Positions 1 through 7,718 of a DNA stretch of 64,000 bases are shown in pieces. The notes beneath the pieces are model-generated. The model was not told where the DNA came from, made no database searches, and saw only the letters and a program-made list of their open reading frames with translations. The stretch is from contig CAMKEM010000004.1 in the NCBI GenBank assembly GCA_946411565.1, forward strand, positions 1-64,000, written 5' to 3'. Each line of letters starts with the position of its first letter. The stretch's first letter is position 1. This DNA comes from an uncultured Prevotellaceae bacterium. GTDB lineage: Bacteria > Bacteroidota > Bacteroidia > Bacteroidales > Bacteroidaceae. The translations under genes and the position numbers were made by a program.

Positions 1-1
1 C

Positions 2-55
2 CACTCACTTGGCGTTGAGGATAACATGATCCGCTTCGACAACTTCGGAGGATAA
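2..55 (+). CDS. 3' end of a gene truncated by the window start
   Basis: Only the last 17 codons lie in the window. The reading frame starting at base 2 stays open and closes at a TAA (53-55), giving the tail HSLGVEDNMIRFDNFGG. It is followed directly by a repeat-rich spacer, as expected after a gene end. The HSLGVED stretch faintly resembles the ends of PLP-dependent Cys/Met-metabolism enzymes, but this is too short to assign a function. Confidence 0.45.
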   Translation, partial: HSLGVEDNMIRFDNFGG

Positions 56-59
56 TTTG

Positions 60-357
60 TTAGTGTAAAGTAAAAAGAGTAAAGAGTAATGTAGATAGTG
101 GCATTTCGCCTAAAATACTATCCGCATTACTCTTTACTCTTTTTACTTTACTCCCTAATATTCGCACCTTTGGTGCTTGAACTGACAATAATTACCAATC
201 TTGCCAATCTTCAACCAATAAAAATGAAAATTTATGGAAAAAGATTGCGTAGATTGGTAATTATTGTCAGTTAAAAGCAGCTTGCTGCCATATAGAAGAT
301 ATTCGTAGAACTCACTATCTACATTACTCTTTACTCTTTTTACTTTACTCTAAAAAA
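60..357. repeat. Intergenic palindromic repeats (two nested families)
   Basis: No gene is seen here. An inverted repeat pairs 64-98 (GTAAAGTAAAAAGAGTAAAG type) with 117-152, and the same arm recurs at 313-350. A second inverted repeat pairs 180-211 (AACTGACAATAATTACCAAT type) with 241-273. The block CGCACCTTTGGTGC plus the second arm recurs at 1336-1398. These look like dispersed REP-like elements and not like one terminator. Confidence 0.8.
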
Positions 358-867
358 TCACTCTTTACTCTTATCCTTTTTCTTTTTCACCTCTAACAGT
401 TCTATGTAAAAGATAAGAGTAGAGTAGGGCTTTATGATACTAACTTTCTGGCTACCGTATGCAAGGTCGTAAGGAATATAGAAACGGTAAATGCTACCAG
501 CTTTCATCAGTTGCAGACCTTCTGTCCAGCCAGGAATCACCTCATCGAGAACAAACGTTGATGGGGTATTACGATTGTAGCTTGAATCGAAAATTTTGCC
601 ATCTATGAGACAGCCTTCATAATGGCATTTCACAGTATCGGTTGCCGATGGCCTTTCACCGTCACCTTCTTTCACGACCTCATATTGAAGTCCGCTTTTA
701 GTCGTGATGATACCTTCTCGTTTCGCATTCTTTTCGAGGAATTTCTGTCCTTCCTTTAGGTTTTCCTCGTAAGATACAGAAGTATCATCGTCATCATCAT
801 CAATAGAACAAGAGGTCAGGCTTATAGCGCCAACCACCATTGCAATTAATAGCAGAAATTTTTTCAT
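358..867 (-). CDS. FKBP-type peptidyl-prolyl cis-trans isomerase, lipoprotein
   Basis: A predicted 169-residue envelope PPIase that would catalyse proline isomerisation during folding. The start at 867 was chosen because it begins a classic lipoprotein signal (MKKFLLLIAMVVGA, then LTSC with the lipidated Cys at residue 20); the ORF runs 14 codons further upstream but that would bury the signal. An Asp run follows the Cys (S-I-D6), resembling the acidic lipoprotein export signal of Bacteroidota, so surface exposure is possible. The C-terminal two thirds is one FKBP domain with recognisable VKCHYEG, FDSS, VIPGWTEGLQLMKAG and LAYG blocks. The C-terminus is Lys-rich. It lies 34 bp after the membrane-protein gene on the same strand and may be cotranscribed. 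Confidence 0.88.
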   Translation of the reverse strand: MKKFLLLIAMVVGAISLTSCSIDDDDDDTSVSYEENLKEGQKFLEKNAKREGIITTKSGLQYEVVKEGDGERPSATDTVKCHYEGCLIDGKIFDSSYNRNTPSTFVLDEVIPGWTEGLQLMKAGSIYRFYIPYDLAYGSQKVSIIKPYSTLIFYIELLEVKKKKDKSKE

Positions 868-901
868 AAAAATAAGATAATCTATTTTAGTGTGAATTAA
901 A

Positions 902-1306
902 TCAATCATTTTTTTCCAGAATCCTTTCTATTTCCTGATCAAATTCCATTTCTTCCTTTGTCTTATGGCATAAATATCCTATTGGTAATATCGACAAGAT
1001 ACCTGCAATAATAAATGGAGCAATAATGATATATGAAAAAGGATTTGACGAGTTTAGTGTTAAGATGACAAGAATAATCATGATAATATTTGCAGTAAAC
1101 CATACTGCTATAGTCTGAATTATCCATGATTTATTTCTAAGCAAATAATATACAGGTGCGCCCAATACAATATAACCTATCGCATTATACAGAATGGCAA
1201 TAATCACGAAACTCCCCAACAGATATGAGCCAGGATTCAACGCTGTGGCTGCAACAGAGCATTTCGCCATGCACATGATACTATTCTTGATAAGTTTTGT
1301 TTGCAT
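902..1306 (-). CDS. Small multi-pass membrane protein, unknown function
   Basis: A 134-residue protein I do not recognise. It is strongly hydrophobic with about three or four membrane segments (around residues 28-52, 62-85 and 90-108) and ends in a charged tail rich in Glu and Lys (TKEEMEFDQEIERILEKND). The start used is the longest ATG; a later Met at residue 11 or 13 is possible. It sits 34 bp upstream of the FKBP lipoprotein on the same strand, so the two may form a transcript. Nothing in it indicates a catalytic role. Confidence 0.6.
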   Translation of the reverse strand: MQTKLIKNSIMCMAKCSVAATALNPGSYLLGSFVIIAILYNAIGYIVLGAPVYYLLRNKSWIIQTIAVWFTANIIMIILVILTLNSSNPFSYIIIAPFIIAGILSILPIGYLCHKTKEEMEFDQEIERILEKND

Positions 1307-1315
1307 TTCCGTGAG

Positions 1316-1589
1316 TAGGGTGAATTAAAATAAACGCACCTTAGGTGCTTAACTGACAATAATTTCCAATCTTACCAATCTTAATCCAATAAGAAATGTG
1401 GCTTGCGCTCTGTTTTTTTAGAAAGTAAATTAGAAGAAAATGAAACCTTAATTTGCGTAGCACCTGAGCTTACGAAGAAATTAATTTGCTGATAAAATTT
1501 ATTGCTCATTTACTTTCCAAGAATATATCGCGCGTAAGCGAGCCTTTCTCTTGGTGGGAGTCTGTTCAAAAACAGCTTGCTGTTGTTTT
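1316..1589. repeat. Intergenic spacer with copy of the 163-225 repeat
   Basis: Positions 1336-1398 repeat the block at 163-225 (CGCACCTTaGGTGC, then AACTGACAATAATTtCCAATC) with a few changes. The rest is AT-rich with smaller inverted repeats (for example AAAGTAAATTAG near 1421 and CATTTACTTTCC near 1506). No gene is supported. Confidence 0.65.
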
Positions 1590-2444
1590 TTACTTATAGC
1601 TCTCGTAAGCCTTACCTAACGCTTCTTCACCGCAATAGCTATCGTAAAGGGCGGTATCGCTCATGCATAATTGCTGAGAAGAGACAATCTTATCGCGGCC
1701 TTGTCCCCTGCCATGAACAACAGAAAAGGCGTATGAATATTCTTCCGTATCGGCAACCCTTACCGCCAATTTGCCGTCAATGTTGCATAATGAGAAGCGA
1801 GACATATTAGATAGGCTTTCAAGCACAGGAATATCACAGATCCTTGTTCCGCTTGCCTTGTCGAGAGTAACGACAAAGCTACAACATTTTGGAAGTTCAA
1901 TCTCTTCGTCAGAAGCCTCGATACGTTTCTGTCTTAGCAATATGATCTGCAACGTATCATTATTTGCCCAACCATCATTATTGCCACAAACAACTGATGA
2001 AAGCACATTCTCCTCCGTCTCATCGTTTATTTCCAAAGAGCCGATATTAATATCAGAAACGAACAAACCATCCCTAAACTCATACCCAACGGAATTGATA
2101 CGTCCTTGAGCCACCACGTATGGAGCAAGCACAAACTTGTACGACTCCTTCTGCCCCTTCGTTAGCCAGACGGGAGTCTTCATAAGATTATAGCTGCGGA
2201 AGAAGCTCGACGCATTCTTGTTGCCTATAATCCCCTCGAAATTCTGCTGCAAATATCCCTTGATGTATTTGTACATGTTAAGGATATTATTCATCTTTAT
2301 GCGCTGTTTCATCTGCGCCTCGGTCTTAGGGTTCTTAATGCTTGTATGAAACGAGCGACCAATAGTCTCACCATTAACCTCGAAATAGCTCATATTGCCA
2401 GCTTTCCCCTTGATTATGCCTACTGAAGATTTTACTTTAACCAT
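1590..2444 (-). CDS. DUF6266-like protein, copy 1
   Basis: A 284-residue protein of unknown function. The N-terminus (GIIKGKAGNMSYFEVNGETI, then NPKTEAQMKQR) resembles the Bacteroidota DUF6266 family, which starts with a GK.GN...NG..I pattern; I am only moderately sure. There is no signal peptide or membrane segment. A closely similar paralog of equal length lies at 35041-35895: the last ~70 residues are nearly identical, while residues 8-40 and 140-200 differ. Both copies share the promoter sequence and an 11-bp tandem repeat in their leaders. The duplication with conserved regulatory DNA suggests a dispersed accessory gene, possibly related to surface or phage-exposed functions, but no function can be read from the sequence. 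Confidence 0.75.
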   Translation of the reverse strand: MVKVKSSVGIIKGKAGNMSYFEVNGETIGRSFHTSIKNPKTEAQMKQRIKMNNILNMYKYIKGYLQQNFEGIIGNKNASSFFRSYNLMKTPVWLTKGQKESYKFVLAPYVVAQGRINSVGYEFRDGLFVSDINIGSLEINDETEENVLSSVVCGNNDGWANNDTLQIILLRQKRIEASDEEIELPKCCSFVVTLDKASGTRICDIPVLESLSNMSRFSLCNIDGKLAVRVADTEEYSYAFSVVHGRGQGRDKIVSSQQLCMSDTALYDSYCGEEALGKAYESYK

Positions 2445-2529
2445 ATCTTTTCCTTTTTATTGTTATTATATCTTACTCCTATTATACTCCATCGCTAAAC
2501 CATCAGTTATCCATCGTTTCTCCATCGAA

Positions 2530-2600
2530 ACGATGGACTATCGATGGATTATCGATGGATTATCGATGGACAATCTTACTTGTTACCGCCTGCAAAGATA
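2530..2600 (-). promoter_or_regulatory. Promoter and 11-bp tandem repeats in the leader of the DUF6266-like gene
   Basis: Read on the minus strand, a -7 box TATCTTTG (complement of 2593-2600) precedes a leader holding three to four tandem 11-bp units (TTATCGATGGA on the plus strand, 2530-2571), then the gene at 2444. The paralog at 35895 has the same arrangement with a different unit (GTAACGATGGA). The 11-bp spacing is close to one DNA helical turn, so a DNA-binding operator is possible; a structured leader is the alternative. Confidence 0.6.
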
Positions 2601-2692
2601 CTACTTTTTCCGGAAGAAAAAGAAAACAAAAGCACAAAAAATGTGTAATTCTTTAAAAAGCAACAAGATTATTAACTTTTTTTGTAAAAATA

Positions 2693-2975
2693 TTTGTCTA
2701 TTTCATAAAAAATGTTTAATTTTGCGCTCAATCCTACGTGTTAGAAACAGTGCCGAACGGCATGAAGGGCGTTTTGAAGTTATCCTAAATCGGAATCTAG
2801 ACAATTCCTCAACAAATGGATAATGAACAAGGCGCTCATGTCTCATTGATATATGCAAGCCTTTATTGGCTTTTCATATACCGATAGGGGCGTGGGCTAT
2901 TGTTTGTTACATTTGTTGGGCAGTCTAGAGCCTCGGTTTAGAAACAACAATAGTTCCCACGCCTTTTCTTATTTC
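2693..2975 (+). ncRNA. Candidate small RNA with own promoter and terminator
   Basis: A good Bacteroidota promoter is present: TTTG at 2693-2696 and TAATTTTG at 2717-2724, 20 bp apart. About 240 bp downstream is a stable hairpin: GGCGTGGG (2889-2896) pairs with CCCACGCC (2956-2963), extended by TATTGTT/AACAATA, followed by TTTTCTTATTT. No convincing ORF lies between (the longest reading from an ATG near 2820 is 23 codons). This predicts a transcript of roughly 2731-2972. It could be a 6S-like or other regulatory RNA; I cannot match it to a named family. Confidence 0.5.
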
Positions 2976-3421
2976 CGATTTAATAAATGTCTGTTGGTGG
3001 GAATCGATAGCAATAAAAATAGCTATGGAAACAATTATCTAAAACCTTGAGCACACTACTCCGGCTCCTCGTTTTTAAGCACTTATTATGAAGTGTTTTG
3101 AGAGTGGAAATCGATGGTATTTATTACTATTCTTTTAATGATAATGAAATCATATTTCATTTTAAAATAGATTTCTTATTGTACTGGTTTGATTTGTATA
3201 AATCTAAGTCTTGTAATATTCGGTAAATGACATAATAAATACTATAATATGGTTTGGACCTAAACAATACACGTTTAGTTAGAAAGATTCCTTGGATTGA
3301 TAAAAGGTCGGTTTTTGTAGCTGAACTTGCGATTTGGAAAAGACACGAATAGAATAGAGATGTCATATATTTCCTGAATATATTTTTTTATATTCTCACA
3401 TATCATTAAATATAATAAATT
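2976..3421. other. AT-rich intergenic stretch
   Basis: No supported gene. A minus-strand ORF of 69 codons (3157-3366) exists but has no promoter, signal or recognisable motif and is probably chance. The segment just before 3422 is AT-rich and could hold the promoter of the next gene. Confidence 0.4.
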
Positions 3422-3814
3422 ATGGGTAAAATCATTCATCATTTTGTTGAAGAAGTTGATGATAATAATAACGGATGTGTTCCTTTTTTAGCTGTCATCA
3501 TTGTTCTTCTCATGTCTCTTTTTGGCTATTTTGTGCTTGGTAATGACACTTCTAAAGATAAAAATGATTCCATTAAAAAAGAACAGACAACAGAATCTGT
3601 TAGAGAAGAAAATAGAGGTGAGCATATGCAACAACCTATAGGATCTTATAGTCGTAGGCAAGATGTGAGGGAGGAACGAATAGAACCTAAGGCGGAAACA
3701 GAACCTGTTATTGAAGAGGTGCAAACTCCAACAGAACCAGAGATTGATAGGAGTAATGTTGGAGAAGTATCTTTAGATAACTTGTTGAAAGCTTCAGGGC
3801 AGGTACAAGAATGA
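3422..3814 (+). CDS. Small single-pass membrane protein, unknown
   Basis: A 130-residue protein with no recognised family. After a short polar N-terminus (MGKIIHHFVEEVDDNNNG) there is one hydrophobic segment at about residues 20-41 (PFLAVIIVLLMSLFGYFVLG), then a long polar, Glu/Arg/Thr-rich tail without predicted fold, ending near VGEVSLDNLLKASGQVQE. The layout suggests a membrane-anchored protein with a flexible tail. It lies beside the small-ORF/toxin-antitoxin region but on its own, with gaps on both sides. Confidence 0.6.
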   Translation: MGKIIHHFVEEVDDNNNGCVPFLAVIIVLLMSLFGYFVLGNDTSKDKNDSIKKEQTTESVREENRGEHMQQPIGSYSRRQDVREERIEPKAETEPVIEEVQTPTEPEIDRSNVGEVSLDNLLKASGQVQE

Positions 3815-3950
3815 ATTAATCGCATTCATCTACAATTAATGTGAGCTACGCTTCTATAAATTCCTTTGATGGACATTTTTCATAAGTGAATTGTAATTAA
3901 ATTACACTATATATAGTGTAGTTAAGTCGTTTTTTTGCACATGGATAAAT

Positions 3951-4082
3951 ATGAGTGAATATCAGTTTGATAATAACTTTCCACAAATGTCTTTTAAGGA
4001 ACTTGAGGAATGTGTACCTTTGGAAGTCGCGTTTGACAAACTTCGTGATAAGGCTCGTAAATATTATGCCTCTAATTCTTGA
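3951..4082 (+). CDS. Small protein, copy 1 of a duplicated 43-residue ORF
   Basis: A 43-codon ORF beginning MSEYQFDNNFPQMSF and containing ECVPLEVAFDKLRDKARKYY. A second copy (5085-5213) begins MNEYQLDNNSPQMSF and shares the same core. Several of the nucleotide differences are silent or conservative while the frame is kept, which supports real coding. The ~120-bp unit includes about 10 bp upstream of the start (GATAAATATGA). No known family; it is acidic at the start and basic at the end. It precedes the hairpin at 4148-4176. The two copies flank the toxin-antitoxin genes. Confidence 0.65.
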   Translation: MSEYQFDNNFPQMSFKELEECVPLEVAFDKLRDKARKYYASNS

Positions 4083-4147
4083 TGCGGTTCATAGTCTCTT
4101 GAATTATAATCAAGGAGAAGAAATCGATAGTGAATAACAAATACACG

Positions 4148-4176
4148 AAAAGGCTCACATTTCGTGAGCCTTTTTG
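4148..4176 (+). terminator. Intrinsic terminator
   Basis: GGCTCAC (4152-4158) pairs with GTGAGCC (4164-4170), flanked by A-run and TTTTT. It ends the small-ORF transcript. A near copy of this hairpin occurs at 37366-37394. Confidence 0.8.
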
Positions 4177-4205
4177 TTGTTGGTGTTTCCTATTTTGTTA
4201 TTTAC

Positions 4206-4236
4206 GTCCTAATCAGATTTTTCCTGCATCTATTCT
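4206..4236. repeat. Left copy of 32-bp direct repeat (rodA 3' end)
   Basis: GTCCTAATCAGATTT then TTCCTGCATCTATTCT, matching 6253-6284 except for one missing C. The right copy is the real 3' coding end of rodA, so this left copy is a displaced fragment. The two bracket the toxin-antitoxin, small-ORF and Rpn genes. Confidence 0.8.
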
Positions 4237-4300
4237 GTAAGACAAATTGTAGATTGAAGGCTCCCTAAATCAGGAAGTCTTCAAAAAATATTCTGTTTCC

Positions 4301-4331
4301 TTTGGGAAATAAGAAATATTTTGTATCTTTG
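4301..4331 (+). promoter_or_regulatory. Promoter of the toxin-antitoxin operon
   Basis: TTTG at 4301-4304 and TATCTTTG at 4324-4331, separated by 19 bp, match the Bacteroidota -33/-7 consensus. The antitoxin ATG follows at 4357. Confidence 0.8.
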
Positions 4332-4356
4332 CACACGAATACAAATAGTTGCAATT

Positions 4357-4602
4357 ATGGAAATAGCTATAAACTCTCAACTTTACAAACAGGCTTCTGT
4401 CTATGCTCAACAGCAGGGACTGAGTTTGCCGTCTGTCATTGAGAATTTCCTCGTGCGCTTTGTCAAGCATAGTAAGGCTGCTGGAGAACAACCAGTTCCA
4501 GACGTTGTGCTCAGTCTGTTAGGGGCAGGTGAACCCGTTGCGGAAGATGACATAAATGCTCGTGAGGCCTATTATCAGTATTTAGAGGAGAAATACAAAT
4601 GA
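4357..4602 (+). CDS. Antitoxin of a PIN-type toxin-antitoxin pair
   Basis: An 81-residue protein beginning MEIAINSQLYKQASVYAQQQ. The start at 4357 sits 26 bp after the -7 box; an upstream in-frame Met would lie within the promoter region. The N-terminal ~45 residues (EIAINSQLYKQAS.YAQQQGLSLPSVIENFLVRFV) read like a ribbon-helix-helix DNA-binding domain of the DUF6364-like antitoxins; the tail, ending REAYYQYLEEKYK, would be the toxin-binding part. The gene overlaps the toxin by ATGA, typical of coupled toxin-antitoxin operons. It is expected to repress its own promoter and neutralise the neighbouring PIN RNase. Confidence 0.82.
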   Translation: MEIAINSQLYKQASVYAQQQGLSLPSVIENFLVRFVKHSKAAGEQPVPDVVLSLLGAGEPVAEDDINAREAYYQYLEEKYK

Positions 4603-5003
4603 CACGTTTGTTTCTTGACACAAATATTGTTGTTGATCTGTTAGAGCGTCGTGAGCCATTCTGTCACGATGCGGTACGTCTGTTCACTATGGCGTATAAT
4701 AAGCAGGTGCAGCTTATTGTGTCACCGATAACATACTCTACAGCATCTTTCCTTCTTCGTAAGCATGGTTCGGAGGGCGTGCGAAATTTGCTATCAAACT
4801 TTCGTCAGCTTTCGCGTGTTGCCACAACTAATGAGCGTACTGTTGATGATTCGTTAGCCTCGCAGTTTAAGGATTTTGAGGATGCTATGCAATATTATAC
4901 AGCCCTCAAAGCCAAAGCTGATTTCATCATTACTCGTAATGGAAAGGACTTTACAGCATCGAAAATTCCAGTAATGACAGCAACAGAGTTTCTTGCAATT
5001 TAA
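4599..5003 (+). CDS. PIN-domain toxin (VapC-like ribonuclease)
   Basis: A 134-residue PIN-domain protein. The N-terminal FLDTNIVVDLLERREPF carries the first metal-binding Asp in the usual DTN motif, and the C-terminal half has EDAMQYYTALKAKADFIITRN followed by KDF, the standard third acidic cluster and closing motif of PIN nucleases. Length matches VapC toxins of Bacteroidota. It overlaps the antitoxin by 4 bp. The predicted role is a Mg-dependent RNase held inactive by the antitoxin. The 3' end lies in a ~30-bp sequence (4994-5027) that recurs at 37491-37524. Confidence 0.88.
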   Translation: MTRLFLDTNIVVDLLERREPFCHDAVRLFTMAYNKQVQLIVSPITYSTASFLLRKHGSEGVRNLLSNFRQLSRVATTNERTVDDSLASQFKDFEDAMQYYTALKAKADFIITRNGKDFTASKIPVMTATEFLAI

Positions 5004-5084
5004 TTGGTGGAAGAGTGTATAGAATACTTTTGATGTGGCTTCAATGTGTGCGAGGTGGTTTCGCACGTTGTCACATAGATAAAT

Positions 5085-5213
5085 ATGAATGAATATCAGT
5101 TAGATAATAACTCGCCTCAAATGTCTTTTGAGGAACTTGAGGAGTGTGTGCCTTTGGACGTCGCATTTGACAAACTTCGTGATAAGGCTCGTAAATATTA
5201 TAATCAAGGATAG
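5085..5213 (+). CDS. Small protein, copy 2 of the duplicated ORF
   Basis: A 42-codon ORF, MNEYQLDNNSPQMSF, then EECVPLDVAFDKLRDKARKYYNQG. It is homologous along its length to the ORF at 3951-4082. It sits between the toxin and the Rpn-type gene on the same strand. The two copies differ at the C-terminus after KYY, where copy 2 stops in NQG while copy 1 reads ASNS; the sequence AATTATAATCAAGGA after copy 1 (from about 4100) corresponds to the end of copy 2, indicating that copy 1 carries an internal insertion that changed its stop. Confidence 0.65.
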   Translation: MNEYQLDNNSPQMSFEELEECVPLDVAFDKLRDKARKYYNQG

Positions 5214-5289
5214 GAAATCGATAGGGAATAAAAAAGACTCTTATTCAAGAAAAAGGATGAAGAGCCTATAACAAAGGAAAGGATTCATT

Positions 5290-6180
5290 GTGGCTAATCT
5301 CGTAAGCTTCGACTGGGCTATCAAGCGACTTCTTCGCAACAAGGCAGACTATTGCATTGTTGAGGGGTTGCTTACCGTTTTGCTTGGCAAGCAGATTCGC
5401 ATAAACTCCCTGCTGGAGAGCGAAGGCAGCAAGGAAACGGAAGAGGATAAGTTTAACTGCGTGGATATTCTTGCGGAGGACGAGACTGGCGAACAGATGA
5501 TTTTTGAGATTCTGAACAACCGAGAGTTAGACTATTTCCACCGTATGGCATACGGAACGTCAAAGGTGCTTTCGGAATATCTCAAGGAAGGTGAACCATA
5601 CGAGAAGATCCGTAAGGTGTATTCCATACATATCGTGTATTTCTCTCTTGGGCAGGGGGATGACTATGCATATCACGGCACTACGCAGTTTGTAAGTATG
5701 CACGATAAGAATGACATTCTGAATCTGTCTGAGGCTCAGCGAAAGGCATTCGGATGTGATACTCCGTCAGATATATTCCCTGAGTATTATCTTCTTCGTG
5801 TGGATAAGTTTGACAAACTTGCAACCACCCCACTTGACGAGTGGATTAGTTTCCTAAAAACAAGTGAGATTCCTGTTAATTTTAATGCTCCAGGATTGCC
5901 AGAGGCTCGTGAGCGTCTTCGTGTTGACTCCCTATCTGATGAAGAAAGGAAAGACTACCATCGCAGAATGGAGAATCTCCGTTATCAGCGTAGCGTTATC
6001 AACACAGGACGAGTGGAAGGCTTCACAAAGGGCTTAGAGGAGGGCGAGAAGAAAGGTCGTGAGGAAGGTATCAAAGAGGGCATAATCAAGACCGCCCAGA
6101 ATATGAAGAAAGAAGGCCTTCCGATTCCTCTGATAGCAAAGATGACTGGGCTTTCGGAAGAAGAGATTGAAGTGTTATAG
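5290..6180 (+). CDS. Rpn-family / PD-(D/E)XK nuclease-family transposase-like protein
   Basis: A 296-residue member of the Rpn/PDDEXK transposase-like family, abundant in Bacteroidota. It starts at GTG (5290), giving the family's usual beginning LVSFDWAIKRLLRNKADYCI. The nuclease core shows VDILAED...MIFEILN, but the usual E-x-Q of the active site is E-I-L here, so the last catalytic position may be altered. It continues with the RMAYGTSKVLSEYLKEGEPY block. The C-terminus has the family's charged helix (GLEEGEKKGREEGIKEG) and ends LIAKMTGLSEEEIEVL. Related E. coli Rpn proteins nick DNA and promote RecA-independent recombination. It lies inside the direct-repeat-bounded segment and is followed by a strong terminator. 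Confidence 0.85.
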   Translation: MANLVSFDWAIKRLLRNKADYCIVEGLLTVLLGKQIRINSLLESEGSKETEEDKFNCVDILAEDETGEQMIFEILNNRELDYFHRMAYGTSKVLSEYLKEGEPYEKIRKVYSIHIVYFSLGQGDDYAYHGTTQFVSMHDKNDILNLSEAQRKAFGCDTPSDIFPEYYLLRVDKFDKLATTPLDEWISFLKTSEIPVNFNAPGLPEARERLRVDSLSDEERKDYHRRMENLRYQRSVINTGRVEGFTKGLEEGEKKGREEGIKEGIIKTAQNMKKEGLPIPLIAKMTGLSEEEIEVL

Positions 6181-6216
6181 ATTAAAGTAGATAGAGTAAA
6201 GTAGAATGTAGATAGT

Positions 6217-6250
6217 AAAACCGCTTAAGGAAGAATCCTTAAGCGGTTTT
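6217..6250. terminator. Bidirectional intrinsic terminator
   Basis: AAAACCGCTTAAGGA (6217-6231) pairs perfectly with TCCTTAAGCGGTTTT (6236-6250). It can stop both the Rpn transcript (plus) and the cell-shape operon (minus), and its right arm reaches the rodA stop codon. Confidence 0.9.
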
Positions 6251-7718
6251 ATGTCCTAATCAGATTTCTTCCTGCATCTATTCTAAGGAAGATGAACAGG
6301 AGGATGGTGAAGCCCCAGAGACTTGAGCCTCCATAGCTGAAGAAGGGTAGGGGGATGCCGATTACAGGCGTTAGGCCAAGTACCATACCCACGTTTACGA
6401 AGACATGGAATAGGAAAATACTCAGCACACAATAGCCATAGACTCGCCCGAACTTGAACGGTTGTCGCTCGGCTACATGGATAAGTCTTAGGATAAGGGC
6501 AAGGAACAATAGAAGTACGCCCGCAGAACCTACAAAACCCTCTTCTTCGCCTACGGTACAGAAGATGAAGTCTGTGTCCTGCTCTGGCACGAACTTGAGC
6601 TTTGTCTGTGTGCCGTTGAGGAATCCCTTGCCTTCAAGACCACCTGAACCTATGGCAATCTCACTTTGGTGCACGTTATATCCTGCTCCTGCAAGGTCTT
6701 CTTCAAGTCCGAGAAGTACGTTGATACGCACTCGTTGGTGAGCCTGCATTACGTTATTCAATACGTAGTCGGCAGAATAGAAGAACGCTATACTACCTAT
6801 GGCGAATAAGGTGATGAAGAAATACTCCTTTATTCGCCACTCCATTCCTGTATAGATAAGGTATATTATTACGATAACAGAAAGAATAAGCTGTACCCAG
6901 ACTACATCGAAATGGATGACATATTGAGAAAAAAGTACGGCTATCAGGGTTGTTCCGAGTGTGGAATATAGCACGATGAGGGCACGTTGTCTGTCGTGAC
7001 AATATATCTCAACAAGGGCGGCTGTGAAGATATGTACCATTAGCAATACGGAGAACTTGCCTACGGAAGCTGGCATATCCCATAGCTGTACGTCGGCAAA
7101 GCGGATTCCGACGATGAAGTAGATGATCATAGCCACTCCTGTGAATAGGAAACTGCCTGACATTCCCTCGCGATAGAGCATAAGGAAGAAAGCGGAATAT
7201 ACGAGTGCCGAACCAGTTTCCTTCTGTCCGATGATGAGGAGCATTGGGAAGACGATGATGCCACAGGCAATAGCCAAGTCGCGCCATTTATTGAGGTCGA
7301 AGCCGTAGGTGGACATCAGTTTCGATATGGCTAATGCCGTGGCGAACTTGGCAAACTCGGCTGGCTGTATTCGTAATGGTCCCATGACAATCCACGATCT
7401 GGAACCCTTGATTTCGTGGGGGTTGAATATCGTGGCAAAGAGCAGGAGCATCATCAATCCGTAGATGACATACGAGAAGGTATCGTATAGTCGGTCGTCG
7501 GTCATAAGGATGACGAAACCAAGACAGATACTTGTGCCGATCCACATAATCTGCATACCGCTACGGGTTGACATTGAGAAGATATCCTCATCGCCATAGT
7601 TATAGCTGGCACCACACACGCTTATCCATCCGAATACTAACAGTACCAGATAGATTGCGATTGTTACCCAATCAAGCGATGCAAGGATGCCTTGCTGATT
7701 TGTCTTACGTTGTGCCAA
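6249..7718 (-). CDS. rodA: Rod shape-determining protein RodA (SEDS peptidoglycan polymerase)
   Basis: A 489-residue SEDS-family glycosyltransferase that polymerises lipid II for cell elongation together with PBP2. It has about ten to twelve membrane segments. The family signature region is clear: YNVHQSEIAIGSGGLEGKGF, then KLKFVPEQDTDFIF and VGEEEGFVGS, and near the C-terminus GLTPVIGIPLPFFSYGGSS. It is longer than E. coli RodA (370), with extra membrane segments in the middle, as usual in Bacteroidota. It is the last gene of the purH-mre-mrdA-rodA operon. Its final ~32 bp are copied at 4206-4236. Confidence 0.95.
   Translation of the reverse strand: MAQRKTNQQGILASLDWVTIAIYLVLLVFGWISVCGASYNYGDEDIFSMSTRSGMQIMWIGTSICLGFVILMTDDRLYDTFSYVIYGLMMLLLFATIFNPHEIKGSRSWIVMGPLRIQPAEFAKFATALAISKLMSTYGFDLNKWRDLAIACGIIVFPMLLIIGQKETGSALVYSAFFLMLYREGMSGSFLFTGVAMIIYFIVGIRFADVQLWDMPASVGKFSVLLMVHIFTAALVEIYCHDRQRALIVLYSTLGTTLIAVLFSQYVIHFDVVWVQLILSVIVIIYLIYTGMEWRIKEYFFITLFAIGSIAFFYSADYVLNNVMQAHQRVRINVLLGLEEDLAGAGYNVHQSEIAIGSGGLEGKGFLNGTQTKLKFVPEQDTDFIFCTVGEEEGFVGSAGVLLLFLALILRLIHVAERQPFKFGRVYGYCVLSIFLFHVFVNVGMVLGLTPVIGIPLPFFSYGGSSLWGFTILLFIFLRIDAGRNLIRT

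Noticed and set aside
2530..2571. Possible replication iterons
   Set aside because: The 11-bp units lie between a -7 box and a start codon and recur in the same place at a paralogous gene; there is no replication initiator nearby.
2395..3050. Two plus-strand ORFs (2395-2823 and 2853-3050)
   Set aside because: The first runs through the promoter and tandem repeats of the minus-strand DUF6266-like gene; the second runs through the terminator hairpin of the candidate small RNA. Composition is not protein-like.
3157..3366. Minus-strand ORF of 69 codons
   Set aside because: AT-rich, with no promoter, motif or paralog in the window.
5290..6180. True transposase of an insertion sequence
   Set aside because: There are no terminal inverted repeats around the gene and no DDE-type motifs; it is an Rpn/PDDEXK family protein.
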